A stretch of DNA of 7,685 bases from contig JAITAH010000056.1 of assembly GCA_031284225.1 (NCBI GenBank), positions 1 through 7,685 on the forward strand. The letters run 5' to 3'. A program made the translations under genes and the position numbers. The stretch's first letter is position 1. The number at the start of each line of letters is the position of its first letter. Source of the DNA: Dysgonamonadaceae bacterium. Lineage in GTDB: Bacteria; Bacteroidota; Bacteroidia; Bacteroidales; Azobacteroidaceae. Positions 1 to 7,122 of the stretch are shown here, piece by piece. The notes beneath the pieces were generated by a model. The model saw nothing but the letters and a program-made list of their open reading frames with translations, was not told where the DNA came from and did not search any database.

Positions 1-179
1 ATCGCATGGCTTTTGATGGTGATGCCGCGTTCGCGTTCCAGATCCATATCGTCCAGCACTTGCGCCTGCAAGTCTTTCCCCTGAACGGTTTGAGTATATT
101 CCAGTAAACGGTCGGCCAGCGTGCTTTTACCGTGGTCGATATGAGCGATAATACAAAAATTCCGAATATATTGTTGCAT
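1..179 (-). CDS. lepA: LepA / elongation factor 4, N-terminal fragment (cut by window edge)
   Basis: The first 59 codons, on the minus strand, of the ribosome-associated translational GTPase EF4, which acts on stalled or mis-translocated ribosomes or during initiation and ribosome assembly. The fragment opens with [20 protein letters not shown]. The G1 P-loop is AHIDHGKS (residues 12-19). It continues through [20 protein letters not shown] (residues 38-57), the switch I region with the G2 threonine in RGITIK. This [16 protein letters not shown] block separates LepA from EF-Tu, EF-G and BipA, so the assignment is firm although most of the protein lies outside the window. The ATG at 177-179 gives the normal LepA N-terminus with no targeting extension. 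No Shine-Dalgarno sequence precedes it, as is usual in Bacteroidota. It is transcribed divergently from tig from its own promoter at 200-231, which implies a very short leader. Confidence 0.96.
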   Translation of the reverse strand, partial: MQQYIRNFCIIAHIDHGKSTLADRLLEYTQTVQGKDLQAQVLDDMDLERERGITIKSHA

Positions 180-199
180 GATGGATATAAAACAGGACG

Positions 200-231
200 C
201 AAAGATAGTCAGAAGAAAGGAAATATACAAA
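200..231 (-). promoter_or_regulatory. Bacteroidota-type promoter for lepA
   Basis: Read on the minus strand, TTTG (plus 228-231) is followed after 20 nt by TATCTTTG (plus 200-207). This is a full match to the Bacteroidota -33 TTTG / -7 TAnnTTTG consensus with the expected 19-21 nt spacing. It lies 21 nt upstream of the lepA start, so the mRNA leader would be only about 15 nt. The match is seen directly; activity is inferred. Confidence 0.75.
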
Positions 232-271
232 ATGCTTTTTTCGAATAACGTACAATTAATTAAGCATACTA

Positions 272-303
272 TTTGATAATTCAAAGAATTAGGATTAACT
301 TTG
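272..303 (+). promoter_or_regulatory. Bacteroidota-type promoter for the tig-clpP-clpX operon
   Basis: TTTG at 272-275, a 20-nt spacer, then TAACTTTG at 296-303 followed by CAG. This is a complete match to the -33 TTTG / -7 TAnnTTTG pattern of the Bacteroidota primary sigma factor. It is 43 nt upstream of the tig ATG, leaving a leader of roughly 35-40 nt. The -33 element sits inside the small inverted repeat TTTGATAATTCAAA (272-285). No comparable element was noticed just before clpP or clpX, so this promoter probably drives all three genes. Confidence 0.78.
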
Positions 304-346
304 CAGGCTCAAAAAACAGGTAATACTAAATTAATACACAGTAAAA

Positions 347-1690
347 ATGAATATTACACTTAAAAACGCCGATCCGGTCAATGCAACAATTACCATTGCC
401 ATCAGCAAAGAAGACTATCAACCGAAAGTGGAAAAGGCGCTGAATGACGTTCGCAGAAATATCGTGATCGATGGCTTCCGCAAAGGAAACGCTCCCAAAT
501 CACGCATCCAGGCCATGTATGGCAAATCGGTATTTGTCGATGAAATTGACAAGCTGGTTTCCGATCTGTTGAATAACTACATTCAGGAAAACACGTTAAA
601 TATATTGGGCGAGCCGCTGCCGAGCGACCAGGAACAGGCGCCGCTGGATTTCGACCATCAAGAAGATTACGAATTTGTTTTCGATGTGGCATTCGCGCCG
701 AAAATAGATATTAAACTGACAAAGGCCGACCAACTGCCCTACTATACGGTTACCGTATCGGACGATATGATTAATAATCAAATCGAAAAGTACAAAACGC
801 ATTACGGCGTCTATGATTCGGTCGAACCGGTCGAACCGGTCGAACCGAAAGACTTGGTGAAAGGCGTACTGGTCGAACAAAACGGAACCCTCGAAAACGA
901 CGACGCCATGTTGATGCCGTCGTTCATCAAAAACGAAGTGGCACAAGCTTCTTTTATCGGCGCAAAACTCGGCGACGTCATCACTTTCAATCCCTACTCC
1001 GCTTACGAAGGCGATAAAGCGGAATTGGCTTCCTTCCTGAACATAAAAAAGGAGGAAGTAAGCGCTCACCAAGGAGATTTCACATTTACTATTCAGGAAA
1101 TATCCCGTCACAAACCAGCGGAACTCGGACAGGAACTGTATGACGAACTCTACGAACCGGGAACCGTAATCTCCGAAGAAGCCTTCAAAACAAAAATCCA
1201 GGAACATCTGACCAAACAATTCATGCCGCAAAGCGATTACAAATTTAGCCTCGATATTAAAAAAGCGCTGGACGAAAAGGCAAAAGATATTCAATTTCCC
1301 GACAAATTTTTGAAACGTTGGTTAGTCGCTTCCGGTACCAAACCGCAGCAATCGATAGAAGAAGATTATCCGGGTATTCTGGCCGATTTGAAATTCCATT
1401 TGATTAGAAAACAATTCATTAAAGAATACGACCTCAAAATAACCAAAGAAGATATCGAACAGCAGGCCACCGCCGTAGCCCGTGTACAGTTTGCTCAATA
1501 CGGCATCAACAACGCGCCCGCCTCCCTGTTGGAAAACTACGTGCAGGATTTACTCAAAAAGCAGGAAACCGTTCGCAACCTTTTCGACCAGGCAATGGAA
1601 AACAAGTTAATTGCGATGCTGAAAGAACAGGTTACCTTGCAACCAAAAGAAGTAACCCTGGAAGAATTTGAAAAATTATTTGAAAAATAA
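347..1690 (+). CDS. tig: Trigger factor (ribosome-associated chaperone)
   Basis: A 447-residue trigger factor, the chaperone that docks at the ribosomal exit tunnel and shields nascent chains. The ribosome-binding signature GFRKGNAP is at residues 43-50, in the N-terminal domain (about 1-130). The middle region (about 168-255) occupies the place of the FKBP-type prolyl isomerase domain, but I cannot find the usual MIPGFE-like catalytic motif, so isomerase activity is doubtful. The rest is the charged, helical C-terminal substrate-cradle domain. Length is normal for the family. An odd feature is a perfect triple 9-bp repeat at 821-847 encoding VEPVEPVEP (residues 159-167) at the domain junction. 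The start has no Shine-Dalgarno sequence but an A-rich leader (cagtaaaaATG), usual for this phylum. It is the first gene of an operon with clpP, which begins 2 nt after its stop codon. Confidence 0.96.
   Translation: MNITLKNADPVNATITIAISKEDYQPKVEKALNDVRRNIVIDGFRKGNAPKSRIQAMYGKSVFVDEIDKLVSDLLNNYIQENTLNILGEPLPSDQEQAPLDFDHQEDYEFVFDVAFAPKIDIKLTKADQLPYYTVTVSDDMINNQIEKYKTHYGVYDSVEPVEPVEPKDLVKGVLVEQNGTLENDDAMLMPSFIKNEVAQASFIGAKLGDVITFNPYSAYEGDKAELASFLNIKKEEVSAHQGDFTFTIQEISRHKPAELGQELYDELYEPGTVISEEAFKTKIQEHLTKQFMPQSDYKFSLDIKKALDEKAKDIQFPDKFLKRWLVASGTKPQQSIEEDYPGILADLKFHLIRKQFIKEYDLKITKEDIEQQATAVARVQFAQYGINNAPASLLENYVQDLLKKQETVRNLFDQAMENKLIAMLKEQVTLQPKEVTLEEFEKLFEK
821..847 (+). repeat. Triple 9-bp in-frame tandem repeat inside tig
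   Basis: Three identical copies of GTCGAACCG stand head to tail (821-829, 830-838, 839-847). They encode Val-Glu-Pro three times, residues 159-167 of trigger factor, just before the middle domain. Because the unit is 9 bp, slippage would add or remove whole VEP units without a frameshift. Confidence 0.95.
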
Positions 1691-1692
1691 GA

Positions 1693-2364
1693 ATGAATGC
1701 GATGGAAGAATTTAAAAAGTACGCATCCAAACACTTAGGAATGAGCAGTTTGGTCTTGGACGATGTGATTAAGGCGCAACGGGAATACTTGAATCCCTAT
1801 ATTTTGGAAGAACGCCAAATGAACGTTACCCAATTGGACGTTTTTTCCCGTTTGATGATGGACCGGATTATCTTTCTCGGCACACAAATCGACGATTATA
1901 CCGCTAATACGCTGCAAGCCCAGTTATTGTATTTAGATACGGCCGATCCAGGCAAAGACATTTCTATCTACATCAACTCCCCGGGCGGCTCGGTTTACGC
2001 CGGTTACGGAATTTACGATACCATGCAATTCGTATCCAGCAAAGTAGCCACCATTTGTACCGGGATGGCGGCGTCGATGGCAGCCGTACTCTTAGTCGCC
2101 GGCGAAAAAGGCAAACGATCGGCATTGAAACATTCGCGCGTGATGATTCATCAACCGTTGGGCGGCGTGCAAGGACAAGCCTCCGACATCGAAATCACTG
2201 CTCGTGAAATACTGAAAATCAAAGAAGAAATCTATACGATCATCGCCGACCACTCCGGTCAACCTTACGAAAAAGTATTGAAAGACGGCGATCGCGATTT
2301 CTGGATGAATGCGGAAGAAGCGCTGGCTTACGGTATGATCGATCAAATTTTGACGAAAAAATAA
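1693..2364 (+). CDS. clpP: ATP-dependent Clp protease proteolytic subunit
   Basis: A 223-residue ClpP serine peptidase, which forms the barrel-shaped tetradecamer that degrades proteins fed in by ClpX (and ClpA or ClpC elsewhere). The catalytic triad reads as Ser128 in [10 protein letters not shown], His153 in [10 protein letters not shown] and Asp202 in [11 protein letters not shown]. The spacings of 25 and 49 residues equal those of E. coli ClpP (Ser97, His122, Asp171). The block [18 protein letters not shown] (residues 95-112) is also typical. The N-terminal extension of about 30 residues before the conserved core probably includes a short processed propeptide, as in other ClpPs. The start is ambiguous: ATG at 1693, or ATG at 1702 three codons later ([13 protein letters not shown]); neither has a Shine-Dalgarno sequence. 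Only 2 nt separate it from tig, and its stop overlaps the clpX start (TAATG), so translational coupling is likely. Confidence 0.97.
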   Translation: MNAMEEFKKYASKHLGMSSLVLDDVIKAQREYLNPYILEERQMNVTQLDVFSRLMMDRIIFLGTQIDDYTANTLQAQLLYLDTADPGKDISIYINSPGGSVYAGYGIYDTMQFVSSKVATICTGMAASMAAVLLVAGEKGKRSALKHSRVMIHQPLGGVQGQASDIEITAREILKIKEEIYTIIADHSGQPYEKVLKDGDRDFWMNAEEALAYGMIDQILTKK

Positions 2365-3602
2365 TGGCGAAAAATTCACTCAAACACTGTAATTTCTGCG
2401 GGCGGACGGAAACGCACGTTAATATGCTGATCACAGGAATGGAGGGTTTCATTTGCGACGAATGTGCCGAACAGGCGCATAAAATTGTTCAAGACGCCAA
2501 TCTGGCTCCGGCAAACCATCCTATTAAATTTTCCCTTTCCCCGGACGAATTTCCCCGCCCCAAAGAAATCAAAACATTTCTCGACCAGTACGTTATCGGT
2601 CAGGACGACGCTAAACGCTATTTGTCGGTGGCCGTTTACAACCATTACAAACGCTTGATGCAAAAAGAAACCAAAGATGAGGTGGAAATCGAAAAATCCA
2701 ACATCATCCTGGTGGGCGCCACAGGAACCGGAAAAACCTTGCTGGCAAAAACCATCGCCCGACTGTTGAAAGTACCGTTCACCATCGTCGATGCCACGGT
2801 ATTGACCGAAGCAGGATACGTAGGCGAAGATATTGAAAGCATCTTAACCCGGCTGCTTCAAGTAGCCGATTATAAAGTAGAACAAGCCGAACGAGGCATC
2901 GTATTCATCGACGAAATAGATAAAATCGCCCGGAAAGGCGATAATCCTTCCATTACCCGCGACGTAAGCGGCGAAGGCGTTCAGCAAGGCCTTTTGAAAC
3001 TGCTGGAAGGATCGGTAGTCAATGTCCCTCCTCAGGGCGGACGGAAACATCCCGACCAGAAAATGATTCCGGTCAATACAAAAGACATTCTTTTTATCTG
3101 CGGCGGCGCTTTCGACGGCATCGAACGGAAAATAGCTCAACGCTTGAACACGCAGGTAGTCGGTTTTATTGCCAGCAAAGAAAGCCAATCCATCGACCGC
3201 AACAACCTGATGCAGTACATTGCCCCGCAAGATTTGAAAACGTTCGGCCTGATTCCGGAAATTATCGGCCGACTGCCCATCCTCACCTATCTGAATCCCT
3301 TGGACAGAACAGCGTTACGGAACATTTTGACCGAACCTAAAAATTCGATTATCAAACAATACATCAAAATATTTGCAATGGACAACGTTCAGCTGCATTT
3401 CGACCTCGAAGTGTTGGACTACATCGTGGATAAAGCGATCGAATTTAAATTAGGCGCTCGCGGACTGCGTTCTATAACGGAAGATATTATGGTAGATGCA
3501 ATGTTTGAAATTCCTTCTTCCAACGTAAAAGAATTGTATATTACGCCGGATTATGCCAAAGAACGGGTCGAAAAAACCGATTACCAACGGGCTGCCGGGT
3601 AA
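2364..3602 (+). CDS. clpX: ATP-dependent Clp protease ATP-binding subunit ClpX
   Basis: A 412-residue, full-length ClpX: the AAA+ hexameric unfoldase that recognises tagged substrates and threads them into ClpP. The N-terminal zinc-binding domain has Cys9, Cys12, Cys31 and Cys34 (CNFC and CDEC), a dimerisation and adaptor-docking module. The AAA+ module shows Walker A GATGTGKT (118-125), pore-1 loop GYVG (151-154), Walker B VFIDEID (180-186), RKH pore loop (227-229), the arginine finger Arg303 in [10 protein letters not shown], and sensor 2 GARGLR (364-369, Arg366). The ClpP-docking loop reads VGF (266-268) where E. coli has IGF, a conservative change. The start overlaps the clpP stop by one base, so the partner proteins are co-translated from one message. 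No key residue is missing, and the gene looks fully functional. Confidence 0.98.
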   Translation: MAKNSLKHCNFCGRTETHVNMLITGMEGFICDECAEQAHKIVQDANLAPANHPIKFSLSPDEFPRPKEIKTFLDQYVIGQDDAKRYLSVAVYNHYKRLMQKETKDEVEIEKSNIILVGATGTGKTLLAKTIARLLKVPFTIVDATVLTEAGYVGEDIESILTRLLQVADYKVEQAERGIVFIDEIDKIARKGDNPSITRDVSGEGVQQGLLKLLEGSVVNVPPQGGRKHPDQKMIPVNTKDILFICGGAFDGIERKIAQRLNTQVVGFIASKESQSIDRNNLMQYIAPQDLKTFGLIPEIIGRLPILTYLNPLDRTALRNILTEPKNSIIKQYIKIFAMDNVQLHFDLEVLDYIVDKAIEFKLGARGLRSITEDIMVDAMFEIPSSNVKELYITPDYAKERVEKTDYQRAAG

Positions 3603-3647
3603 TATTGAAAAAAAACGCATAATTTTTTCAAAAAAAATCGTAAATTG

Positions 3648-3680
3648 TTTGTATTATTTCAATGCAATAATATACCTTTG
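3648..3680 (+). promoter_or_regulatory. Bacteroidota-type promoter for recQ
   Basis: TTTG at 3648-3651, a 21-nt spacer, then TACCTTTG at 3673-3680, matching -33 TTTG / -7 TAnnTTTG. It lies in the AT-rich 104-nt gap after clpX. It indicates that recQ can be transcribed independently of the tig-clpP-clpX operon, although read-through is possible because no convincing terminator separates them. The leader would be about 20 nt to the ATG at 3707, or near 10 nt to the TTG at 3698. Confidence 0.7.
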
Positions 3681-3706
3681 TTACAAGGAATAATTTATTG
3701 AAAACA

Positions 3707-5896
3707 ATGGCAAAAGCAGATTTTCTAACGGAAGAGTTGCAAAGACATTTTGGATTCGGCGCCTTTAAAGGGAATCAAGAAGCGATCATCCGAAATGTCC
3801 TGGCCGGCAATGACACATTTGTCTTAATGCCAACCGGCGGCGGGAAATCCTTGTGCTATCAACTTCCTTCTCTCTTGATGAAAGGCACTGCCATAATAAT
3901 TTCCCCGCTTATCGCTTTGATGAAAAACCAGGTGGACTCTATGCGTCATTTCAGTGAAGATGACGGAGTGGCGCATTTCATCAATTCCTCCTTAAACAAA
4001 ACAGCGATCGATCAGGTAAAAGACGATATTAAACAAGGAAAAACCAAATTATTGTATGTCGCTCCGGAATCCCTGACCAAAGAAGAAAACATCGAATTTC
4101 TACGACAAGTTCCCGTTTCGTTTTATGCTGTGGACGAAGCCCACTGTATTTCCGAATGGGGACACGATTTTCGTCCCGAATATCGCCGGATACGACCGAT
4201 TATTAACGAAATAGCGCCTCGTCCTTTGATTGCGCTGACGGCTACGGCCACGCCCAAAGTGCAACACGATATTCAGAAAAATCTGGGCATGATGCACACA
4301 CAGGTATTCAAATCGTCGTTTAACCGGCCGAATCTGTATTACGAAGTCCGCCAAAAAGACAAAGAAGTGGACCGGGAAATTGTTAAATTTGTGAAGAACA
4401 ATGCGGGAAAATCCGGCATTATCTATTGCCTTTCCCGGAAAAAAGTAGAAGACTTTGCGGAAATCTTGCGAGCCAACAACATCAACGCTTTAGCTTATCA
4501 TGCCGGCATGGATTCGCAAGTTCGTTCCGTTAATCAGGATAAATTCCTGATGGAAGAAGTGGAAGTAATTGTCGCTACTATTGCATTCGGAATGGGAATC
4601 GACAAACCCGATGTGCGATACGTTATTCACTACGACATCCCCAAGAGCTTAGAAGGCTACTATCAGGAAACCGGACGGGCCGGACGGGATGGCGGCGAAG
4701 GTAAATGTGTCGTTTTTTACACAAATAAAGATTTAAATAAACTGGAAAAATTCATGCAAGGCAAACCCATTTCCGAACAGGAAATAGGCAAGCAATTGCT
4801 GGAAGAAACACGCGCCTACGCGGAAACATCTATCTGCCGCCGGAAAGTCCTGTTGCATTATTTCGGTGAAGAATATAATGAAGACAACTGTGGAAATTGT
4901 GATAATTGTTTAAACCCTAAAAAACAAGTGGAAGCAAAAGAATTACTAATGTCGGTTTTAGAAACCGTCGAAATCCTGAATAACAAATTCAAGGCAGACC
5001 ACATCATTAACATCTTGCAAGGAAAAAAGACTTCTGAAATTCTTTCGTACGAACACGATGAACTGGAAATGTTTGGAACCGGCGAAGCGGAAGACGAAAA
5101 AACCTGGAATACGGTTATTCGTCAGGCCCTGATATCTTGCTATCTGGAGAAAGACATCGAAAATTACGGATTGTTGAAAATCACTCCCGCAGGAAAGCAA
5201 TATTTGGAGCATCCTACTTCGTTTAAAATCGCGAGAGACAACGATTTTGACGATGACAACGGCGTAGAAGAAACGCCGCTTAGAGGAGGCGCCTCCTGCG
5301 CTGTCGATCCGGCGCTCTACTCCATCATGAAAGATCTGAGGAAGAAACTTTCTAAAAAATGGGAAGTTCCGCCGTATGTTATCTTTCAAGATCCGTCGCT
5401 GGAAGCCATGGCTACCACTTACCCCATTACTATCGAAGAATTGCAAAACATTCCGGGAGTGGGAGCCGGCAAAGCCAAACGTTACGGACAGGAATTTATT
5501 GAAGTCATTAAACGACACGTAACGGAAAACGAAATCGAACGTCCCGAAGACCTTCGCGTACGCACGGTAGCCAACCGATCTAAACTGAAAGTGTCGATCG
5601 TGCAAAGCATCGACCGAAAAGTGGCGCTGGACGATCTCGCCATAACCAAAGGATTAGAATTTAACGAATTGCTGGACGAAATCGAAGCCATTGTCTATTC
5701 GGGAACAAAAATCAATATCGACTATTTCCTGAACGAAATCATGGATGAAGACCACATTGAAGATATCTATTCCTACTTCAAAGAATCGGAAACCGACGAA
5801 CTGGAAGCTGCCATCAAAGAATTGAGCAGCGACGACTATACGGAAGAAGAAATCCGTCTGGTACGAATCAAATTCATTTCGGAAATGGCGAATTGA
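3707..5896 (+). CDS. recQ: ATP-dependent DNA helicase RecQ
   Basis: A 729-residue RecQ 3'-5' DNA helicase, acting in recombination, fork repair and suppression of illegitimate exchange. Numbered from the ATG at 3707: motif I MPTGGGKS (41-48), DEAH box (143-146) with the RecQ-specific loop running on to HDFRPEYR, motif III TATAT (178-182), and motif VI QETGRAGRDG (320-329). Four zinc-ligand cysteines follow in the RQC region (Cys377, 395, 398, 401). A winged-helix region and an acidic linker (near 513-523) precede an HRDC domain (about 535-607, with IPGVGAGKAKRYG). The last ~110 residues form a helical extension beyond the E. coli protein (about 610 residues), resembling the C-terminal helix-turn-helix found in Bacteroidota and Firmicutes RecQ. 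An in-frame TTG at 3698 with AAGGAA 7 nt upstream is an alternative start adding three residues (MKT). It converges on pfkA. Confidence 0.97.
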   Translation: MAKADFLTEELQRHFGFGAFKGNQEAIIRNVLAGNDTFVLMPTGGGKSLCYQLPSLLMKGTAIIISPLIALMKNQVDSMRHFSEDDGVAHFINSSLNKTAIDQVKDDIKQGKTKLLYVAPESLTKEENIEFLRQVPVSFYAVDEAHCISEWGHDFRPEYRRIRPIINEIAPRPLIALTATATPKVQHDIQKNLGMMHTQVFKSSFNRPNLYYEVRQKDKEVDREIVKFVKNNAGKSGIIYCLSRKKVEDFAEILRANNINALAYHAGMDSQVRSVNQDKFLMEEVEVIVATIAFGMGIDKPDVRYVIHYDIPKSLEGYYQETGRAGRDGGEGKCVVFYTNKDLNKLEKFMQGKPISEQEIGKQLLEETRAYAETSICRRKVLLHYFGEEYNEDNCGNCDNCLNPKKQVEAKELLMSVLETVEILNNKFKADHIINILQGKKTSEILSYEHDELEMFGTGEAEDEKTWNTVIRQALISCYLEKDIENYGLLKITPAGKQYLEHPTSFKIARDNDFDDDNGVEETPLRGGASCAVDPALYSIMKDLRKKLSKKWEVPPYVIFQDPSLEAMATTYPITIEELQNIPGVGAGKAKRYGQEFIEVIKRHVTENEIERPEDLRVRTVANRSKLKVSIVQSIDRKVALDDLAITKGLEFNELLDEIEAIVYSGTKINIDYFLNEIMDEDHIEDIYSYFKESETDELEAAIKELSSDDYTEEEIRLVRIKFISEMAN

Positions 5897-5902
5897 TTAT
5901 AA

Positions 5903-6883
5903 TTAAATCGAAAGCGTCCGCAACGTATTCAACAAATCCCGGTTAATCGGCTTATCATTTTTAATGGCCTTGGAAAACGGCACATAAACAATGTTGTCGT
6001 TTTGAATACCAATCATGACATTACGCTGATCTTCCATCAAAGCGTCGATAGCGGCGGCGCCCATCCGGCTGGCCAGGATGCGATCGACAGCCGTAGGCGA
6101 ACCGCCGCGCTGCAAATGTCCCAGAATAGTAACCCGCACATCGTATTGCGGATATTCTTTCTTGACCCGCTCGGCCATGCCCATCGCGCCGCCGGTTACT
6201 TCGCTTTCCGCAACCAGAACGATACTGCTGTTTTTGGATTTCCGGAAACCGTGTTTAATTAGTTCTTCCAGCTGATCGACTTCCGTCCATATTTCCGGAA
6301 TAATGGCCGCTTCGGCGCCGGAAGCAACGGCGCCGTTCAGCGCTAAGAAACCGGCGTCGCGTCCCATGACTTCGATAAAGAACAGGCGATCGTGCGAAGT
6401 AGCCGTATCGCGGATTTTATCTACCGCCTGCATAATGGTATTTAAAGCGGTGTCGTAACCGATGGTGGTATCGGTTCCAAAAAGGTCGTTATCAATCGTT
6501 CCCGGCAAACCGACTACCGGAAAATTGTATTCCTGAGCGAAGATGCGCGCGCCGGTCAGCGTACCGTCGCCGCCGATGACTACCAATGCATCAATTCCTT
6601 CGTTTTGAATGGTTTCATAGGCTTTTTGCCGGCCTTCCGGTTCGCGAAATTCCAAGCAGCGGGCGGTTTTCAGGATAGTCCCCCCCTGTTGGATAATATT
6701 GCTGACATTATTGGTTTTGAACGGAACAATTTCACCGGTAAGCAGGCCGCGATAGCCTCGATAAATCCCTTTGACTTCCATACCGTTGTAGATTGCGGCT
6801 CGGGTAACCGAACGGATGGCTGCATTCATACCCGGAGCATCGCCTCCGGAAGTGAGAATCCCGATACATTTAATATCTGCCAT
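5903..6883 (-). CDS. pfkA: ATP-dependent 6-phosphofructokinase
   Basis: A 326-residue PfkA that phosphorylates fructose 6-phosphate to fructose 1,6-bisphosphate, the committed step of glycolysis, in the cytoplasm. Motifs: [12 protein letters not shown] (13-24, nucleotide binding), GGDGTLTGA (104-112), GLPGTIDND (125-133) with catalytic base Asp131, MGRDAG (173-178), and [10 protein letters not shown] (254-263). Substrate-contact residues Arg166, Arg250, His256 and Arg259 match E. coli Arg162, Arg243, His249 and Arg252. Gly107 after GGD and Gly128 in PGTIDND are the residues of ATP-using enzymes; pyrophosphate-dependent relatives carry Asp and Lys there, so ATP is the likely donor. Length is normal. 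It lies on the minus strand, convergent with recQ with only 6 nt between the stop codons. Its own promoter element is at 6906-6913. No Shine-Dalgarno sequence is visible. Confidence 0.97.
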   Translation of the reverse strand: MADIKCIGILTSGGDAPGMNAAIRSVTRAAIYNGMEVKGIYRGYRGLLTGEIVPFKTNNVSNIIQQGGTILKTARCLEFREPEGRQKAYETIQNEGIDALVVIGGDGTLTGARIFAQEYNFPVVGLPGTIDNDLFGTDTTIGYDTALNTIMQAVDKIRDTATSHDRLFFIEVMGRDAGFLALNGAVASGAEAAIIPEIWTEVDQLEELIKHGFRKSKNSSIVLVAESEVTGGAMGMAERVKKEYPQYDVRVTILGHLQRGGSPTAVDRILASRMGAAAIDALMEDQRNVMIGIQNDNIVYVPFSKAIKNDKPINRDLLNTLRTLSI

Positions 6884-6905
6884 AATGGTCTATTAAAAAA
6901 CGCTG

Positions 6906-6913
6906 CAAAGGTA
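6906..6913 (-). promoter_or_regulatory. -7 promoter element for pfkA
   Basis: On the minus strand this reads TACCTTTG followed by CAG, a full match to the Bacteroidota -7 element TAnnTTTG. It lies 22 nt upstream of the pfkA start codon. No TTTG is present at the expected -33 position (about 6933-6938 reads CTGG-like on the minus strand), so the upstream half is weak. Confidence 0.6.
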
Positions 6914-6997
6914 ATGATTTTTTCGATGAAAAACCAGAAGCGTATCCGGCTGAACGTCCGGTAACGGGAACGAAATCCGCTTCCGCGCATTTGATTA

Positions 6998-7065
6998 AGT
7001 TTAATTATTAAACTATATGTAAATATAATACTAATATAATTTAAATATTATACTTATAGTTTAAT
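6998..7065. repeat. AT-rich cluster of inverted repeats built on AGTTTAAT
   Basis: The 8-mer AGTTTAAT occurs at 6998-7005, inverted as ATTAAACT at 7007-7014, and again direct at 7058-7065. The first two form the perfect 17-bp palindrome AGTTTAATTATTAAACT. The second and third form a longer inverted repeat with perfect 11-bp arms, ATTAAACTATA (7007-7017) and TATAGTTTAAT (7055-7065). Between them lies another small inverted repeat, TAATAT (7032-7037) with ATATTA (7045-7050). The block contains very few G or C bases and sits between two divergently transcribed genes. It could be an operator, a bent upstream element or a decayed insertion scar; the sequence does not decide. Confidence 0.7.
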
Positions 7066-7075
7066 GTCAAAAAGC

Positions 7076-7107
7076 TTTGGCAATTACAAAATTTACAATT
7101 ATCTTTA
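7076..7107 (+). promoter_or_regulatory. Possible internal promoter (near-consensus)
   Basis: TTTG at 7076-7079, a 20-nt spacer, then TATCTTTA at 7100-7107. This matches TTTG / TAnnTTTG except for the last base (A instead of G). It is about 200 nt upstream of the exported-protein gene and just before a hairpin with a T-run (7158-7187). It could start a short RNA or a long leader. In AT-rich DNA such matches can arise by chance. Confidence 0.35.
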
Positions 7108-7122
7108 TCGCCGATAATAGAT
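7101..7122. repeat. Small palindrome centred on TTATCGCCGATAA
   Basis: TTATCG (7105-7110) and CGATAA (7112-7117) are perfect inverted arms around one base. Outside them ATCT (7101-7104) pairs with AGAT (7119-7122) after a single unpaired base. It overlaps the possible -7 element at 7100-7107, so a protein bound here could block initiation. No T-run follows it on either strand, so it is not a terminator. Confidence 0.5.

Noticed and set aside
596..1294. Open frame of 232 codons on the minus strand inside tig
   Set aside because: It lies wholly antisense to a clear trigger factor gene. Its product is rich in Phe, Val and Arg, as expected from the reverse reading of Glu- and Lys-rich codons, with no recognisable motif or promoter.
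3605..3631. Inverted repeat TTGAAAAAA / TTTTTTCAA after clpX as a terminator
   Set aside because: The stem is almost all A-T, and an A-run rather than a T-run follows it on the plus strand, so it is not a convincing intrinsic terminator. Such pairing is common in A/T-rich gaps.
4958..5605. Open frame of 215 codons on the minus strand inside recQ
   Set aside because: Antisense to the RQC-HRDC part of RecQ; Phe/Arg/Val-rich shadow composition and no promoter or known motif.
6605..6964. Open frame of 119 codons on the plus strand across the pfkA start
   Set aside because: Mostly antisense to conserved PfkA coding sequence, and it ends in the pfkA promoter region. No motif is recognised.
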